From the NCBI GenBank assembly GCA_958399925.1, contig CATXOC010000001.1, forward strand, positions 124,001-188,000: 64,000 bases of DNA, given 5' to 3'. The position numbers and the translations under genes are program-made. Origin of the DNA: an uncultured Candidatus Saccharibacteria bacterium. Its GTDB lineage: Bacteria > Patescibacteriota > Saccharimonadia > Saccharimonadales > Saccharimonadaceae. The notes under the pieces were generated by a model, which saw only the letters and a program-made list of their open reading frames with translations, was not told the DNA's origin and ran no database searches. Shown here piece by piece: positions 26,166-34,416 of the stretch. Within the stretch, counting starts at the first letter, position 1; every line of letters begins with the position of its first letter.

Positions 26166-27779
26166 ATGATTAGCCTAAACAATATCTCTTATGCAGTGGA
26201 CGACAGGACGATACTGAGTGATGTGTCGTTTGCTATTAATGGCCGCGATAAGATTGGCTTAGTGGGTCCGAACGGGGTTGGTAAAACGACCTTGCTAAAT
26301 CTAATTTATGGCAAGCTACAGCCGACTTCTGGCAAACTCGCAACCAATGGCGTGGAGATAGGTCTGCTGCCGCAAGATTTACGCGGATGGCTAGATTATA
26401 GTGTCTACCAATTTGTCGAAGAGGCAACTGGTGTAAAAGCGGCGCGTGAGGAATTCGATAAGCAGTGTGCTAACTTGGGCCATGATACCAGTGAAGAGAC
26501 GCTGCGGCAATACACTAAAGCACTGGAGCGATATGAGAGGTACGGTGTGGCGTCGTTCGATGCTAACCTAGATAAGGCGCTAGAGCAGGCTGACCTGTCG
26601 CATATCGATACTAGCAAAAGCATTGGAAGCTTCTCGGGTGGCCAACGAACGCGAATCGCTCTCGTAGCAATTCTGGCTTCGCGTTATGATGTAATGCTGC
26701 TCGATGAGCCGACCAATAATTTGGATGAGCGGGGCGTTGTCCTATTGGAGAAATTTATAGCTGACTTGGATGCTGCCTTTGTGATAGTCTCGCATGACCG
26801 ACTATTTCTAAGAAATGCCACTAGTAGAATCATTGAGCTGGTGGGTGGCGGTGTCAAGCAGTATAGACTTGGTTATGATGAATATGTTGAGGCGCGCCAT
26901 AAGGCAAAACAGGCGACGATTGATGAGTATAATCAGTACGAGCAAGAGAAAAAGCGATTAGTACGGGCAGCCAAAGCGGTGAAGGCTAGAGCTAGCGCCG
27001 CTAGTTCTAAACGGATGTCAAGTGATGACGATAAGCTGACCACGCACTTTCGTAAAGAGAAAGCATCTAACAATCTAGCTAGTGCTGCGATGGGAATGGC
27101 GTCGCGACTGGGTCGACTAGAGGAACCGGAGCGTCCAACAGAAGATGCCTCGTTAAAATTTTTGTTCAAGGCCGACAGTAAGAAGAAAGCGACTTTATTA
27201 GATGTTAGGGATGTCGAAGTTAAACACGGTAATAGCTGTGTCATTGGCCCAGTATCATTAAGTATCAGGAATGGTGAGCGCATACTACTAAAGGGCGAAA
27301 ACGGATCTGGTAAAACCTCGATAATTAACGCCATTGTCAGCGGCGAGGACAGGGTGTCGGGCGATGTCTACCTAAATCACAAAGCAGGTATGGTCTATAT
27401 TGACCAGAATCAATCATTGCCGCTACCTAATAAATCGGCGCTGGATAATATTAGATACCTAGTGCCACAGCTAGAGCTGCATGATGCAATTAATTTGCTA
27501 CTAAGATTTAATATGAAGAAAGAGGTGATTCAGGGCGCGCTGGGTGGCGAGCTGAGTGGTGGTGAACGCGCCAAAATATTACTAGCGGGCGTGGCGGCCA
27601 ATAACTCTAATCTGCTAATTATGGATGAGCCGACTAACAATCTAGATATTCCGTCAGTTGAGGCGCTGGAAACTGCCATTAATGGATTCGGTGGCGGGAT
27701 ACTATTTGTCTCGCATGATCGGGATTTTGTTGAACATGTTCGACCGACACAGGTAATCACTCTGTCGAGTGCTGATTAG
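26166..27779 (+). CDS. ABC-F family ATPase (ribosome-associated)
   Basis: Soluble tandem ABC protein of the ABC-F class, which acts on the ribosome rather than as a transporter. Two nucleotide-binding domains are visible: Walker A GPNGVGKTT (about 34-42) with signature SFSGGQRTR and Walker B VMLLDEPTNNLDE, and Walker A ENGSGKTS (about 379-386) with LSGGERAK and LLIMDEPTNNLD. The ABC-F specific linker (about 240-330) is rich in Lys, Arg and Ala (KRLVRAAKAVKARASAASSKRMS). No membrane segments. Subfamily not assignable by eye; translation quality control or antibiotic protection are options. Start supported by the -10 at 26150-26155. Confidence 0.9.
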   Translation: MISLNNISYAVDDRTILSDVSFAINGRDKIGLVGPNGVGKTTLLNLIYGKLQPTSGKLATNGVEIGLLPQDLRGWLDYSVYQFVEEATGVKAAREEFDKQCANLGHDTSEETLRQYTKALERYERYGVASFDANLDKALEQADLSHIDTSKSIGSFSGGQRTRIALVAILASRYDVMLLDEPTNNLDERGVVLLEKFIADLDAAFVIVSHDRLFLRNATSRIIELVGGGVKQYRLGYDEYVEARHKAKQATIDEYNQYEQEKKRLVRAAKAVKARASAASSKRMSSDDDKLTTHFRKEKASNNLASAAMGMASRLGRLEEPERPTEDASLKFLFKADSKKKATLLDVRDVEVKHGNSCVIGPVSLSIRNGERILLKGENGSGKTSIINAIVSGEDRVSGDVYLNHKAGMVYIDQNQSLPLPNKSALDNIRYLVPQLELHDAINLLLRFNMKKEVIQGALGGELSGGERAKILLAGVAANNSNLLIMDEPTNNLDIPSVEALETAINGFGGGILFVSHDRDFVEHVRPTQVITLSSAD

Positions 27780-27782
27780 TGG

Positions 27783-27788
27783 TATAAT
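27783..27788 (+). promoter_or_regulatory. Extended -10 box of the MurE-like gene, leaderless
   Basis: TGG-TATAAT, beginning 4 bases after the ABC-F stop and ending 7 bases before the ATG at 27796. No Shine-Dalgarno; the gene therefore has its own promoter in a 16-base gap. Confidence 0.6.
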
Positions 27789-27795
27789 ACAAGGT

Positions 27796-29145
27796 ATGAA
27801 ACTGAACCTAACGGATATTCGCAACTCGGTGATGGTGCCGGTACATACGGTACGTGCTTTTTTCGAGGCGAATAAATTTGATTATCCTGCTAGCTCAATG
27901 ACGGTGATTGGCGTAACAGGAACGAATGGCAAGACAACTACTAGCTTTATGATCTATAACATGTTGCTAAAGGCGGGCTACAAGGTTGGTCTAATGTCTA
28001 CTGTTGCGAATGCTATCGGTAATCAAATGACAGCACAGTCAGCGCACATGACTACAGCTGATGCTGGTACAATAAACAGACGTCTAGCCAAGATGCGCGA
28101 CGCGGGCGTGCAGTATTTGGTTATTGAGGTGTCAAGCCACGCCTTGGCTCAGCATAGAGTGTTCGGCATCCCGTTTGATATTGTAGTTGAAACGAATGTA
28201 ACAGAAGAGCATCTAGACTATCATCGAACCTTCAAGCGTTATCGTGAGGCGAAGATGAAACTATTCAAGCTGTGTGCTAGTCAGGCTAAGCGTGGTGGCC
28301 GCGGTGTCGGTGTGATTAATGCGGATGATCCGTCAGCAGGGTACTTTATAAAAGAAATACCTACGCCGATTACTTATGGTATTAAGGGTGGCAAGATGCA
28401 GGCGCGTCGTGTCAAATTAACAGCCAAGGGTGTCGAATATTATGTAAAATACGACAAGACTTCGTATCACATCAAGACGCAGATTCCGGGCGAGTTTAAC
28501 GTCTATAATTCGCTAGCTGCGGCAACGGTCGGTATTCAGCTAGGTCTGGACAAGAAGCAAATTGAGGACGGAATTTATTCATTATCTGGTGTCGAAGGTC
28601 GCATGAATCGTATCGACGAAGGACAAGACTTTGACGTAATTCTAGACTTTGCGCATACGCCCGATGCTTACGAAAAATTATTGCCAGGACTAACCAAGTT
28701 AGCTAAGGGCAAGGTAATTACTTTGTTTGGTGGTGCAGGCGAGCGCGATCAGAAAAAGTTGCCATTAATGGGTGAGATTGCAGCGAAACATTCGGACATC
28801 GTAATATTAACAGAGGACGATCCGCGTGGTAACGTGCGTGCACAGAGTGAGAAATTGGCTAAGGGTGCTCGTAAGGCCGGCAAAAAGGATGATAAGAATT
28901 TATTGTTCATCGACAATCGTGTAGCCGCAATCGAAAAAGCAATGGAATTAGCGAACAAAGGTGATATGGTTATCTTGATGGGTAAAGGCCATGAAAAGAC
29001 AATTGCCAGGGCCAATGCCGATGAGCCATGGAGTGAAACCTTGGTTACACGTTATGCCATCCTAAAGGCGATGGATAAGGGTGACTCTGAAGAAGCCAAA
29101 AAATTACACGACGAGCTTGTCGAGAAAAAGATTATTAAAAAGTAG
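27796..29145 (+). CDS. MurE-like Mur ligase lacking the N-terminal substrate domain
   Basis: ATP-dependent amino-acid ligase of peptidoglycan precursor synthesis, closest to UDP-MurNAc-tripeptide synthetase. P-loop VTGTNGKTT is at 40-48, followed by the MurE-type STVANAIG and MTTADAGTINRRLAKM segments, the YLVIEVSSHAL motif, ATP-site NVTEEHLDYH, and C-terminal domain residues ILDFAHTPDAYEKLLPGL and LTEDDPRGNVRAQ. The usual MurE has ~110 residues before the P-loop; here only ~39, so most of the UDP-binding domain is absent. The specificity motif reads DDPR where meso-DAP enzymes have DNPR. Start at 27796 is fixed by the adjacent -10; an in-frame codon at 27769 would overlap the ABC-F gene. Confidence 0.8.
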   Translation: MKLNLTDIRNSVMVPVHTVRAFFEANKFDYPASSMTVIGVTGTNGKTTTSFMIYNMLLKAGYKVGLMSTVANAIGNQMTAQSAHMTTADAGTINRRLAKMRDAGVQYLVIEVSSHALAQHRVFGIPFDIVVETNVTEEHLDYHRTFKRYREAKMKLFKLCASQAKRGGRGVGVINADDPSAGYFIKEIPTPITYGIKGGKMQARRVKLTAKGVEYYVKYDKTSYHIKTQIPGEFNVYNSLAAATVGIQLGLDKKQIEDGIYSLSGVEGRMNRIDEGQDFDVILDFAHTPDAYEKLLPGLTKLAKGKVITLFGGAGERDQKKLPLMGEIAAKHSDIVILTEDDPRGNVRAQSEKLAKGARKAGKKDDKNLLFIDNRVAAIEKAMELANKGDMVILMGKGHEKTIARANADEPWSETLVTRYAILKAMDKGDSEEAKKLHDELVEKKIIKK

Positions 29146-29166
29146 TAAAAAGTAGAAAAGATTAAA

Positions 29167-29192
29167 AAAGTCCGCCTTAATGGCGGATTTTG
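29167..29192 (+). terminator. Terminator after the MurE-like gene
   Basis: Stem AAGTCCGCC / GGCGGATTT (one G-T pair) with a TTAAT loop and a following T-rich stretch, 21 bases after the stop. Confidence 0.8.
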
Positions 29193-29425
29193 ATTTCTAA
29201 AACTCTAGGTGTGGCATGAGTATGGCATGAAATTCGACACACTCTCTGAAGACTTGACAAAATGTTGTGCTTGTACTAGTCTAAATAACGTTAAATCTAA
29301 TTAAAACAAACAAAGTAGAAAGATAGATAGGGTAAAATTTCTACGATGACTAATGCATTTTAGGCGCTGTGTTTATATATCCATTGACGTGCTTAAAGCA
29401 TCGATGAGTAAATAAGGAAATAAAT
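29193..29425 (+). promoter_or_regulatory. Leader region of the phosphomannomutase-like gene
   Basis: Contains TTGACA (29254-29259) with a weak -10 TAGTCT (29277-29282) after 17 bp, which would give a ~135-base leader. A direct repeat TGGCATGA occurs at about 29213-29220 and 29223-29230, and a small palindrome TGCTTAAAGCA lies at about 29391-29401. AAGGAA precedes the ATG. No gene is seen in it. Confidence 0.4.
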
Positions 29426-30211
29426 ATGAAAAAATTAATGGCATTTGATATTGACGATACATTAAATGTTGCAAAGACCCCGATGACAGAAGAGATGGGC
29501 TTAATATTTGCGCATTTACTAGATTATTACGCTGTGTGCGTAATATCGGGTCAGAAATTTGAACAATTCCTTCGGCAAATCATCGAGCCAATGCACGAGC
29601 ATGCGACGGTCGAACGGCTGCGCAACCTACATTTGATGGTGGCGCAGGGCACCCAGTACTACACTTGGTCAGGACTAGAAAGCAATGACCCAATGAATCC
29701 TAAAAATTGGCGTCAAGTCTATTCTTATCCACTGACAACTGAACAAGTACAAAAAATTGATAGATCAGTTGAGCAGGCTACTAGAGAACTTGGCTATTGG
29801 TGTGAACACCCAGTGGGTGAAGTTAACGAAAACCGAATTTCGCAAGTAACCTTTAGTGCACTCGGTCAAGCTGCTGCGCCTGAGGACAAATATAAGTGGG
29901 ACCCAGACCACAAGAAGCGTGAAGCAATCGTTAAGCGTGCTCGCGAGTTGGCGCCTGAATTTGATTACGAAATTGGTGGTACTACTAGTATCAACATTTT
30001 TCTACCGGGCATGAATAAAACTTTTGGTATGCGTCAGCTGATGGAGTATCTAAATTTGAAAAAGTCAGACATTCTATACTTTGGCGATATGACGCAGCCT
30101 GGTGGCAATGATTATCCAGTTATGCAGATGGGCATTGATACGCTGACGGTGACTAGATGGCAAGATACCGCCTACGCCTTAAAGGCAATTATTGCGGTTA
30201 CTAAGAGTTAA
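29426..30211 (+). CDS. HAD-IIB phosphatase/phosphomannomutase-like protein
   Basis: HAD-superfamily enzyme with the type IIB cap. Motif I is FDIDDTLN (residues 7-14), motif II VISGQKF, and the C-terminal GGTTSINIFLPGMNKTFGMRQL plus YFGDMTQPGGNDYPV closely parallels the eukaryote-type phosphomannomutase end (FGDKT-x-PGGND). The 261-residue length equals that of such phosphomannomutases (about 245-260). The second Asp of motif I is present (DIDDT), consistent with catalysis. It may convert Man-6-P and Man-1-P, complementing the PGI/PMI at 12 kb. A sugar-phosphate phosphatase is the alternative. Confidence 0.75.
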   Translation: MKKLMAFDIDDTLNVAKTPMTEEMGLIFAHLLDYYAVCVISGQKFEQFLRQIIEPMHEHATVERLRNLHLMVAQGTQYYTWSGLESNDPMNPKNWRQVYSYPLTTEQVQKIDRSVEQATRELGYWCEHPVGEVNENRISQVTFSALGQAAAPEDKYKWDPDHKKREAIVKRARELAPEFDYEIGGTTSINIFLPGMNKTFGMRQLMEYLNLKKSDILYFGDMTQPGGNDYPVMQMGIDTLTVTRWQDTAYALKAIIAVTKS

Positions 30212-30232
30212 TGTGATAAAATAAGTCTGTAC

Positions 30233-30324
30233 GGAGGGGTGTCCGAGTGGTTGAAGGAGCGCGCCTGGAAAGTGCGTATGGCGGGCAACTGTCATCTGGG
30301 GTTCGAATCCCCATCCCTCCGCCA
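30233..30324 (+). tRNA. tRNA-Ser (GGA anticodon)
   Basis: Acceptor GGAGGGG pairs with the 3' strand ATCCCTCC region, discriminator G, encoded CCA. The anticodon loop CTGGAAA gives GGA, reading UCC/UCU. Long variable arm and T-loop GGGTTCGAATCCC present. Confidence 0.95.
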
Positions 30325-30332
30325 GATTAATT

Positions 30333-30408
30333 CGGGGTGTGGCGCAGTTGGTAGCGCGTACGGCTGGGGGCCGTGAGGTCGCAAGTTCGAGCCTTGTCAT
30401 CCCGACCA
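30333..30408 (+). tRNA. tRNA-Pro (GGG anticodon)
   Basis: Acceptor CGGGGTG pairs with CATCCCG, discriminator A, encoded CCA. The anticodon stem TACGG/CCGTG brackets loop CTGGGGG, anticodon GGG, reading CCC/CCU. D-arm GCGCAGTTGGTAGCGC and T-arm intact. It lies 8 bases after tRNA-Ser(GGA). Confidence 0.93.
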
Positions 30409-30514
30409 GAAATTATTAATTAGCCAGCCGTAGCGCGGGTAGCGAATAGTCGACGCCCTGTCCGATGGGCCGTGAGGTCGCAAGTTCGAGCCTTGTCATC
30501 CCGACCAGAAATTA
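30368..30514 (+). repeat. 48-bp direct repeat duplicating the tRNA-Pro 3' half
   Basis: The 48 bases 30368-30415 (from the anticodon loop through CCA plus GAAATTA) recur exactly at 30467-30514, 99 bases downstream. The second copy has no matching 5' half, so it is a tRNA remnant. The 51 bases between copies hold no gene. A repeated tRNA 3' end is the usual form of an integration or excision scar, but a simple slippage duplication is equally possible. Confidence 0.85.
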
Positions 30515-30519
30515 ACTAG

Positions 30520-30545
30520 ACCTGCCTAATAGGCGGGTTTTATTT
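30520..30545 (+). terminator. Terminator after the tRNA pair
   Basis: Stem ACCTGCC / GGCGGGT (one G-T pair) with a TAATA loop, followed by TTTATTT. It abuts the 3' end of the convergent glycosyltransferase gene. Confidence 0.7.
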
Positions 30546-32120
30546 AATATCATATAGAGTCGCTTTGTATTGATCACTACCTGTAACAGGGTCGCTAATA
30601 GTGATAGTGCGAACAGCTTTCCAAGCTGACGTGTTTAGCTCGGTTGGTGCGTATATGGTGTCGGTATTTGTGGTGCCGGTTACCCAAATCTGGTGGTGGT
30701 CATTGGCGAATCGACTAATATTTTTAACAGCTCTATTAAAATGGTTGTCGCGCAACATAGCTAGCGAACCAGTAGAGTCGTTCTTTACACTGTCCCACAA
30801 GAAGTAGGTTGGGTGCTCGGTGCTGTCATAAAATGATGCTTCGTAATAGCCGTAAGGACTGTTAGAAATAATTGGTGTATTATTGTGATCGGCCTGCTGG
30901 ATAGCGCGAATAACTTCTCCTGTCATGACACTGCTACCATTGAACTTATTGTAGTTGCCTTGGTGATAAACCTGGAATATACCGTAGCCAAAACAACATA
31001 TAACAGCTAGGGTTAGCGCTGTGGGTGTGATCCACCAATTAGCTTTGCTGGCTTTGTAGTTTACGATCAACACGGCTATTAATGCAGACGTGAAGATAGC
31101 GGCAGATAAGACGTATCGATCAACAAAAGATGAAGTCAGTGGTGGTAGGGATAGTAGCATTAGAAAAATTACTGGCGCTATCGCCATGGTTAGTATTAGA
31201 TAAAAGCTGCGGCGCTCTGCTCGGCTATAGCGGATTTGGTGCAGATAACGATATATTAGAATGCCAAGTAGGGTAACTGTTATGAAAAATAGTACAGGTA
31301 GCCAGCCGCTAGTTTGGCTTCCTTGGAGATAGAATAGAAATTCAGATAGATAGTCGCTAGGTGTATTGGCTGTGACGGCGGGAATCCAGAAGCCACTACT
31401 GACAGTGTGGAGCTGTGAAATTACAGTTGGAATCCATGGTAGATATAGCCCGATTGCAACAATATGCGCAATAATCCATTCCTTGCTGAAGTAGGCTTTG
31501 GCTAATTTGCGGCCACTTAGGCTGTTGGTCCGTAGATAAATTATTCGGTAGAGCCAGTGGCTTAGCCAAACTACTGCGGTAAAGTAGTGCGTAAGCATAC
31601 CGAGACAGACTAAAACGCCGTAAATAATATAATCGCGTAGTTTATTAGTCCGTAAACTGCGCCAGAGCATAAGGGTGGCTGCTAGTACGATGGCTGTTAC
31701 CAGTGTGTACATGCGTGCTTCTATACCAAAGCGCACAAATAGCGGGGAAATTGCGACTAAAAATACCGATGCGGCGGCAGTCTTGCGGTTGAATAACCTC
31801 TTTACTAAGAAAAATAGCAGAATTAAGGTAACTACACCAAAGAAGATCGACATTGAACGAAAGGCGAATGCAGATGTGCCAAATATACTAGTCCAGCCCT
31901 TTAGTAGCCAATAATATAGAGGTGGATGAACATCCAGAGCAGTGTAGTGTGTAATTTCAGCTAAATTATACTTAGTAATATAGGCACTAAAAGCTTCGTC
32001 AAACCAGATTGAACTAGTGGTTATGCGAGTTAGGGTGAGGGCGAGGAAACAGCTAATCGCTGTGATTAAGGCTACTATACCACCCCATTTTGAGTTAAAG
32101 AATTTGCCAAGTCTTTTCAT
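30540..32120 (-). CDS. GT-C glycosyltransferase, PMT_2/ArnT-like membrane protein
   Basis: Integral membrane sugar transferase using a polyprenyl-linked donor. The 526 residues contain about ten to twelve membrane segments. The first extracytoplasmic loop carries SSIWFDEAFSAY (acidic DE pair, about 37-48) and LDVHPPLYYWLLKGW (about 61-75), the hallmarks of the PMT_2 family. A soluble C-terminal domain of ~120 residues follows (NTPIISNSPYGYYEASFYDS). An extended -10 (TGC-TATAAT, 32127-32132) ends 6 bases before the ATG; no Shine-Dalgarno, so leaderless. Acceptor could be lipid, teichoic-like polymer or protein. Confidence 0.85.
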   Translation of the reverse strand: MKRLGKFFNSKWGGIVALITAISCFLALTLTRITTSSIWFDEAFSAYITKYNLAEITHYTALDVHPPLYYWLLKGWTSIFGTSAFAFRSMSIFFGVVTLILLFFLVKRLFNRKTAAASVFLVAISPLFVRFGIEARMYTLVTAIVLAATLMLWRSLRTNKLRDYIIYGVLVCLGMLTHYFTAVVWLSHWLYRIIYLRTNSLSGRKLAKAYFSKEWIIAHIVAIGLYLPWIPTVISQLHTVSSGFWIPAVTANTPSDYLSEFLFYLQGSQTSGWLPVLFFITVTLLGILIYRYLHQIRYSRAERRSFYLILTMAIAPVIFLMLLSLPPLTSSFVDRYVLSAAIFTSALIAVLIVNYKASKANWWITPTALTLAVICCFGYGIFQVYHQGNYNKFNGSSVMTGEVIRAIQQADHNNTPIISNSPYGYYEASFYDSTEHPTYFLWDSVKNDSTGSLAMLRDNHFNRAVKNISRFANDHHQIWVTGTTNTDTIYAPTELNTSAWKAVRTITISDPVTGSDQYKATLYDIK

Positions 32121-32126
32121 GGTCTA

Positions 32127-32132
32127 ATTATA
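32127..32132 (-). promoter_or_regulatory. Extended -10 box of the glycosyltransferase gene, leaderless
   Basis: TGC-TATAAT on the minus strand ending 6 bases before the ATG at 32120. Confidence 0.65.
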
Positions 32133-32256
32133 GCAAAAGAGTATCGTGATAAGGCGATTCCATTGCAGAGCTTTCGTTACAAAACTTGGATTGAACAAAG
32201 TGATTTTTGTGACTTAAGCACCAATTAAGAACATTGATGCAGGTCTAAATTTAATA

Positions 32257-32285
32257 TTGTATATGTTTAATTGTAGTGATAAAAT
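32257..32285 (+). promoter_or_regulatory. Promoter of the oleate hydratase gene
   Basis: TTGTAT (32257-32262), 17 bp, extended -10 TGA-TAAAAT (TAAAAT 32280-32285). The leader of ~37 bases carries a strong Shine-Dalgarno AAGGGAGGG (about 32310-32318) before the ATG at 32329. Confidence 0.6.
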
Positions 32286-32328
32286 ATCCATGAAAATTAA
32301 TTAAATAAAAAGGGAGGGCATAAATATA

Positions 32329-34197
32329 ATGTATTACGCAAGCGGTAATTATGATGCATTTGTACGGCCAAAAAAGCCAGACGATGTCGATAATAAGCAC
32401 GCTTATATTGTAGGTACGGGTATAGCAGCTTTGGCTGCGGCAGTAGTACTAGTGCGCGATGCACAGATGCCAGGCAAGAACATCCACTTTTTCGAGAAGG
32501 ATGAACTGCCAGGTGGTGCATGTGATGGTCGTGAAATTCAGGGCATTGGTTACGTGATGCGTGGTGGTCGTGAGCTAGATAATCACTATGAAGTTTTGTA
32601 CGATATTCTTCGTTCAATTCCATCACTAGAGCGTAAAGGTGCTAGCGTGCTAGATGAGTTGTATTGGTTGAATCGTGAAGATCCTAACTTTACTATGTGC
32701 CGTGCAACAGAAGGTCAAGGCAAGCCAGCTGTTGATGGCAAATTTGGCCTAAGTGATAAAGCAGCCATGGAGATTATGGCGCTGTTCTTTACGCCAAATG
32801 AAAAGTTGTACAACAAGCGTATTGACGAAGTCTTTGATGATGAAGTCTTTAAGTCGAACTTCTGGCTGTACTGGCGCACCATGTTTGCTTTTGAAAACTG
32901 GCACTCAGCACTAGAAATGAAGCTATATATTAAGCGTTTTATTCATCACGTATCGGGTCTACCTGACTTTACGGCATTGCGCTTTAGCCGTTACAACCAG
33001 TACGAGTCGTTTATTCTGCCAATGGTTAAGTATCTAGAGAAGGCGGGCGTACAGTTCCACTACAATACCAAGGTAAATGATGTGAAGATTGAAGTTGGCG
33101 GTCAGCGCGTAGCCAAGCGTCCACGCTCGAGTGTTGGTGAGGATACTATATTGCGTATTCAGCAAGAACAGTTCCCGCGCAATCCATACAGCACAGATAT
33201 TAAGAAAGTGGCAAAGGCTATTGTTATTGCTGATGCGGGTGGTGAGCATACAATTGACCTAACTGAAGACGATTATTTGTTCATAACGCCGGGTGGTTGC
33301 GCCGAAAACGCTACCATTGGTTCGCAGAACGAGCCAGCAGCCTGGACTCCTGAGCTGAAGCAGGGCGGCGGCTGGGATATGTGGCGTCGAATTGCTCGCC
33401 AAGACAAGTCATTCGGTCGTCCAGATAAGTTCTGTCATGATCCAGAAGCTAGTAAATGGATGAGCGCTACAGTAACAACCTTGGATAACGAAATTCCGCC
33501 GTACATTCAAAACATCTGCCGTCGCGATCCGTTTAGTGGTCGTACAGTTACTGGTGGTATCGTGTCAGTTAAGGATTCGAATTGGTTAATGAGCTGGACG
33601 CTTAATCGTCAACAACAGTTTAAAGATCAGCCAAAGAACCAGCTGAGTATCTGGGTTTACGGTCTGTTTCCTGATCAGCCGGGTAACTACATCAAGAAGC
33701 CAATGCGTGAATGCACTGGTAAAGAGATTTGTGAAGAATGGCTATATCATCTAGGTGTGCCAGTCGATCGCATTGAGGAGTTGGCAACCAATCATGCCAA
33801 TAGCGTGCCAGTTATGATGCCATACATCGATGCCTTCTTTATGCCACGTGAGGCAGGTGATCGTCCAGATGTTGTGCCGGATGGTGCTGTAAACTTCGCC
33901 TTCTTGGGGCAGTTTGCGGAAGAGCCACGCGACGTAATCTTTACTACGGAGTATTCTGCGCGCACAGCTATGGAAGCGGTCTACACTCTATTTAACGTTG
34001 AGCGTGGTGTGCCAGAGGTCTGGAACAGCACTTACGATGTGCGCGATCTGATTAACGCGTCGATTGCATTGCGCGATGGTCGTAAACTGACTGATATGGA
34101 TTTGCCGTTCACGCAAAAACTGGTGCTAGACAAGGTCATTCAGGCTGTCAAGGACACTGATATCGAGAAACTGTTAAAGGAATATCGAGCTATCTAG
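32329..34197 (+). CDS. ohyA: Oleate hydratase (MCRA family)
   Basis: FAD-dependent enzyme adding water to the cis-9 double bond of oleate and related unsaturated fatty acids, giving 10-hydroxy fatty acids. The N-terminal FAD motif AYIVGTGIAALAAA (about 25-38) is followed by IHFFEKDELPGGACDG and the RGGRELDNHYE stretch typical of the family; the C-terminus retains VNFAFLGQFAEEPRDVIFTTEYSARTAMEAVY. Length 622 is within the family (about 565-650). Well-expressed features: strong Shine-Dalgarno and terminator. It is a single-gene unit and may detoxify host-derived free fatty acids. Confidence 0.95.
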   Translation: MYYASGNYDAFVRPKKPDDVDNKHAYIVGTGIAALAAAVVLVRDAQMPGKNIHFFEKDELPGGACDGREIQGIGYVMRGGRELDNHYEVLYDILRSIPSLERKGASVLDELYWLNREDPNFTMCRATEGQGKPAVDGKFGLSDKAAMEIMALFFTPNEKLYNKRIDEVFDDEVFKSNFWLYWRTMFAFENWHSALEMKLYIKRFIHHVSGLPDFTALRFSRYNQYESFILPMVKYLEKAGVQFHYNTKVNDVKIEVGGQRVAKRPRSSVGEDTILRIQQEQFPRNPYSTDIKKVAKAIVIADAGGEHTIDLTEDDYLFITPGGCAENATIGSQNEPAAWTPELKQGGGWDMWRRIARQDKSFGRPDKFCHDPEASKWMSATVTTLDNEIPPYIQNICRRDPFSGRTVTGGIVSVKDSNWLMSWTLNRQQQFKDQPKNQLSIWVYGLFPDQPGNYIKKPMRECTGKEICEEWLYHLGVPVDRIEELATNHANSVPVMMPYIDAFFMPREAGDRPDVVPDGAVNFAFLGQFAEEPRDVIFTTEYSARTAMEAVYTLFNVERGVPEVWNSTYDVRDLINASIALRDGRKLTDMDLPFTQKLVLDKVIQAVKDTDIEKLLKEYRAI

Positions 34198-34221
34198 GCT
34201 AAGGCCTAACAGCTTTGTTGG

Positions 34222-34248
34222 CTACCCCTCGATTGAGGGGTAGTTTTT
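34222..34248 (+). terminator. Terminator after the oleate hydratase gene
   Basis: Perfect 9-bp stem CTACCCCTC / GAGGGGTAG with a GATT loop and five following Ts. Confidence 0.93.
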
Positions 34249-34293
34249 GTAGTCTAGAGTGCTACAAGGCTAGTTTGTATTAGGTGTGTATTG

Positions 34294-34355
34294 TTGACAA
34301 TAACAAAAACTATTGCAGAGTGCTTGACAATAAAACACAAACGTGATAGTATAAT
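34294..34355 (+). promoter_or_regulatory. Promoter of the 144-residue gene with a duplicated -35
   Basis: TTGACA (34324-34329), 17 bp, extended -10 TGA-TAGTAT (34347-34352) running into TATAAT. The ten bases TTGACAATAA occur twice, at 34294-34303 and 34324-34333, exactly 30 bp apart (about three helical turns), which could be a regulator site or a decoy -35. The leader then carries AGAAAGGAAG before the ATG at 34417. Confidence 0.7.
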
Positions 34356-34416
34356 AATGTCGAACGAAGATAGATAGTTAGACAAAAAGAAGAAGATAGA
34401 AATAGAAAGGAAGATA

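Noticed and set aside
30424..30508. Possible second complete tRNA-Pro gene
   Set aside because: Only the 3' half matches; the preceding bases do not form an acceptor strand, D-arm or anticodon stem.
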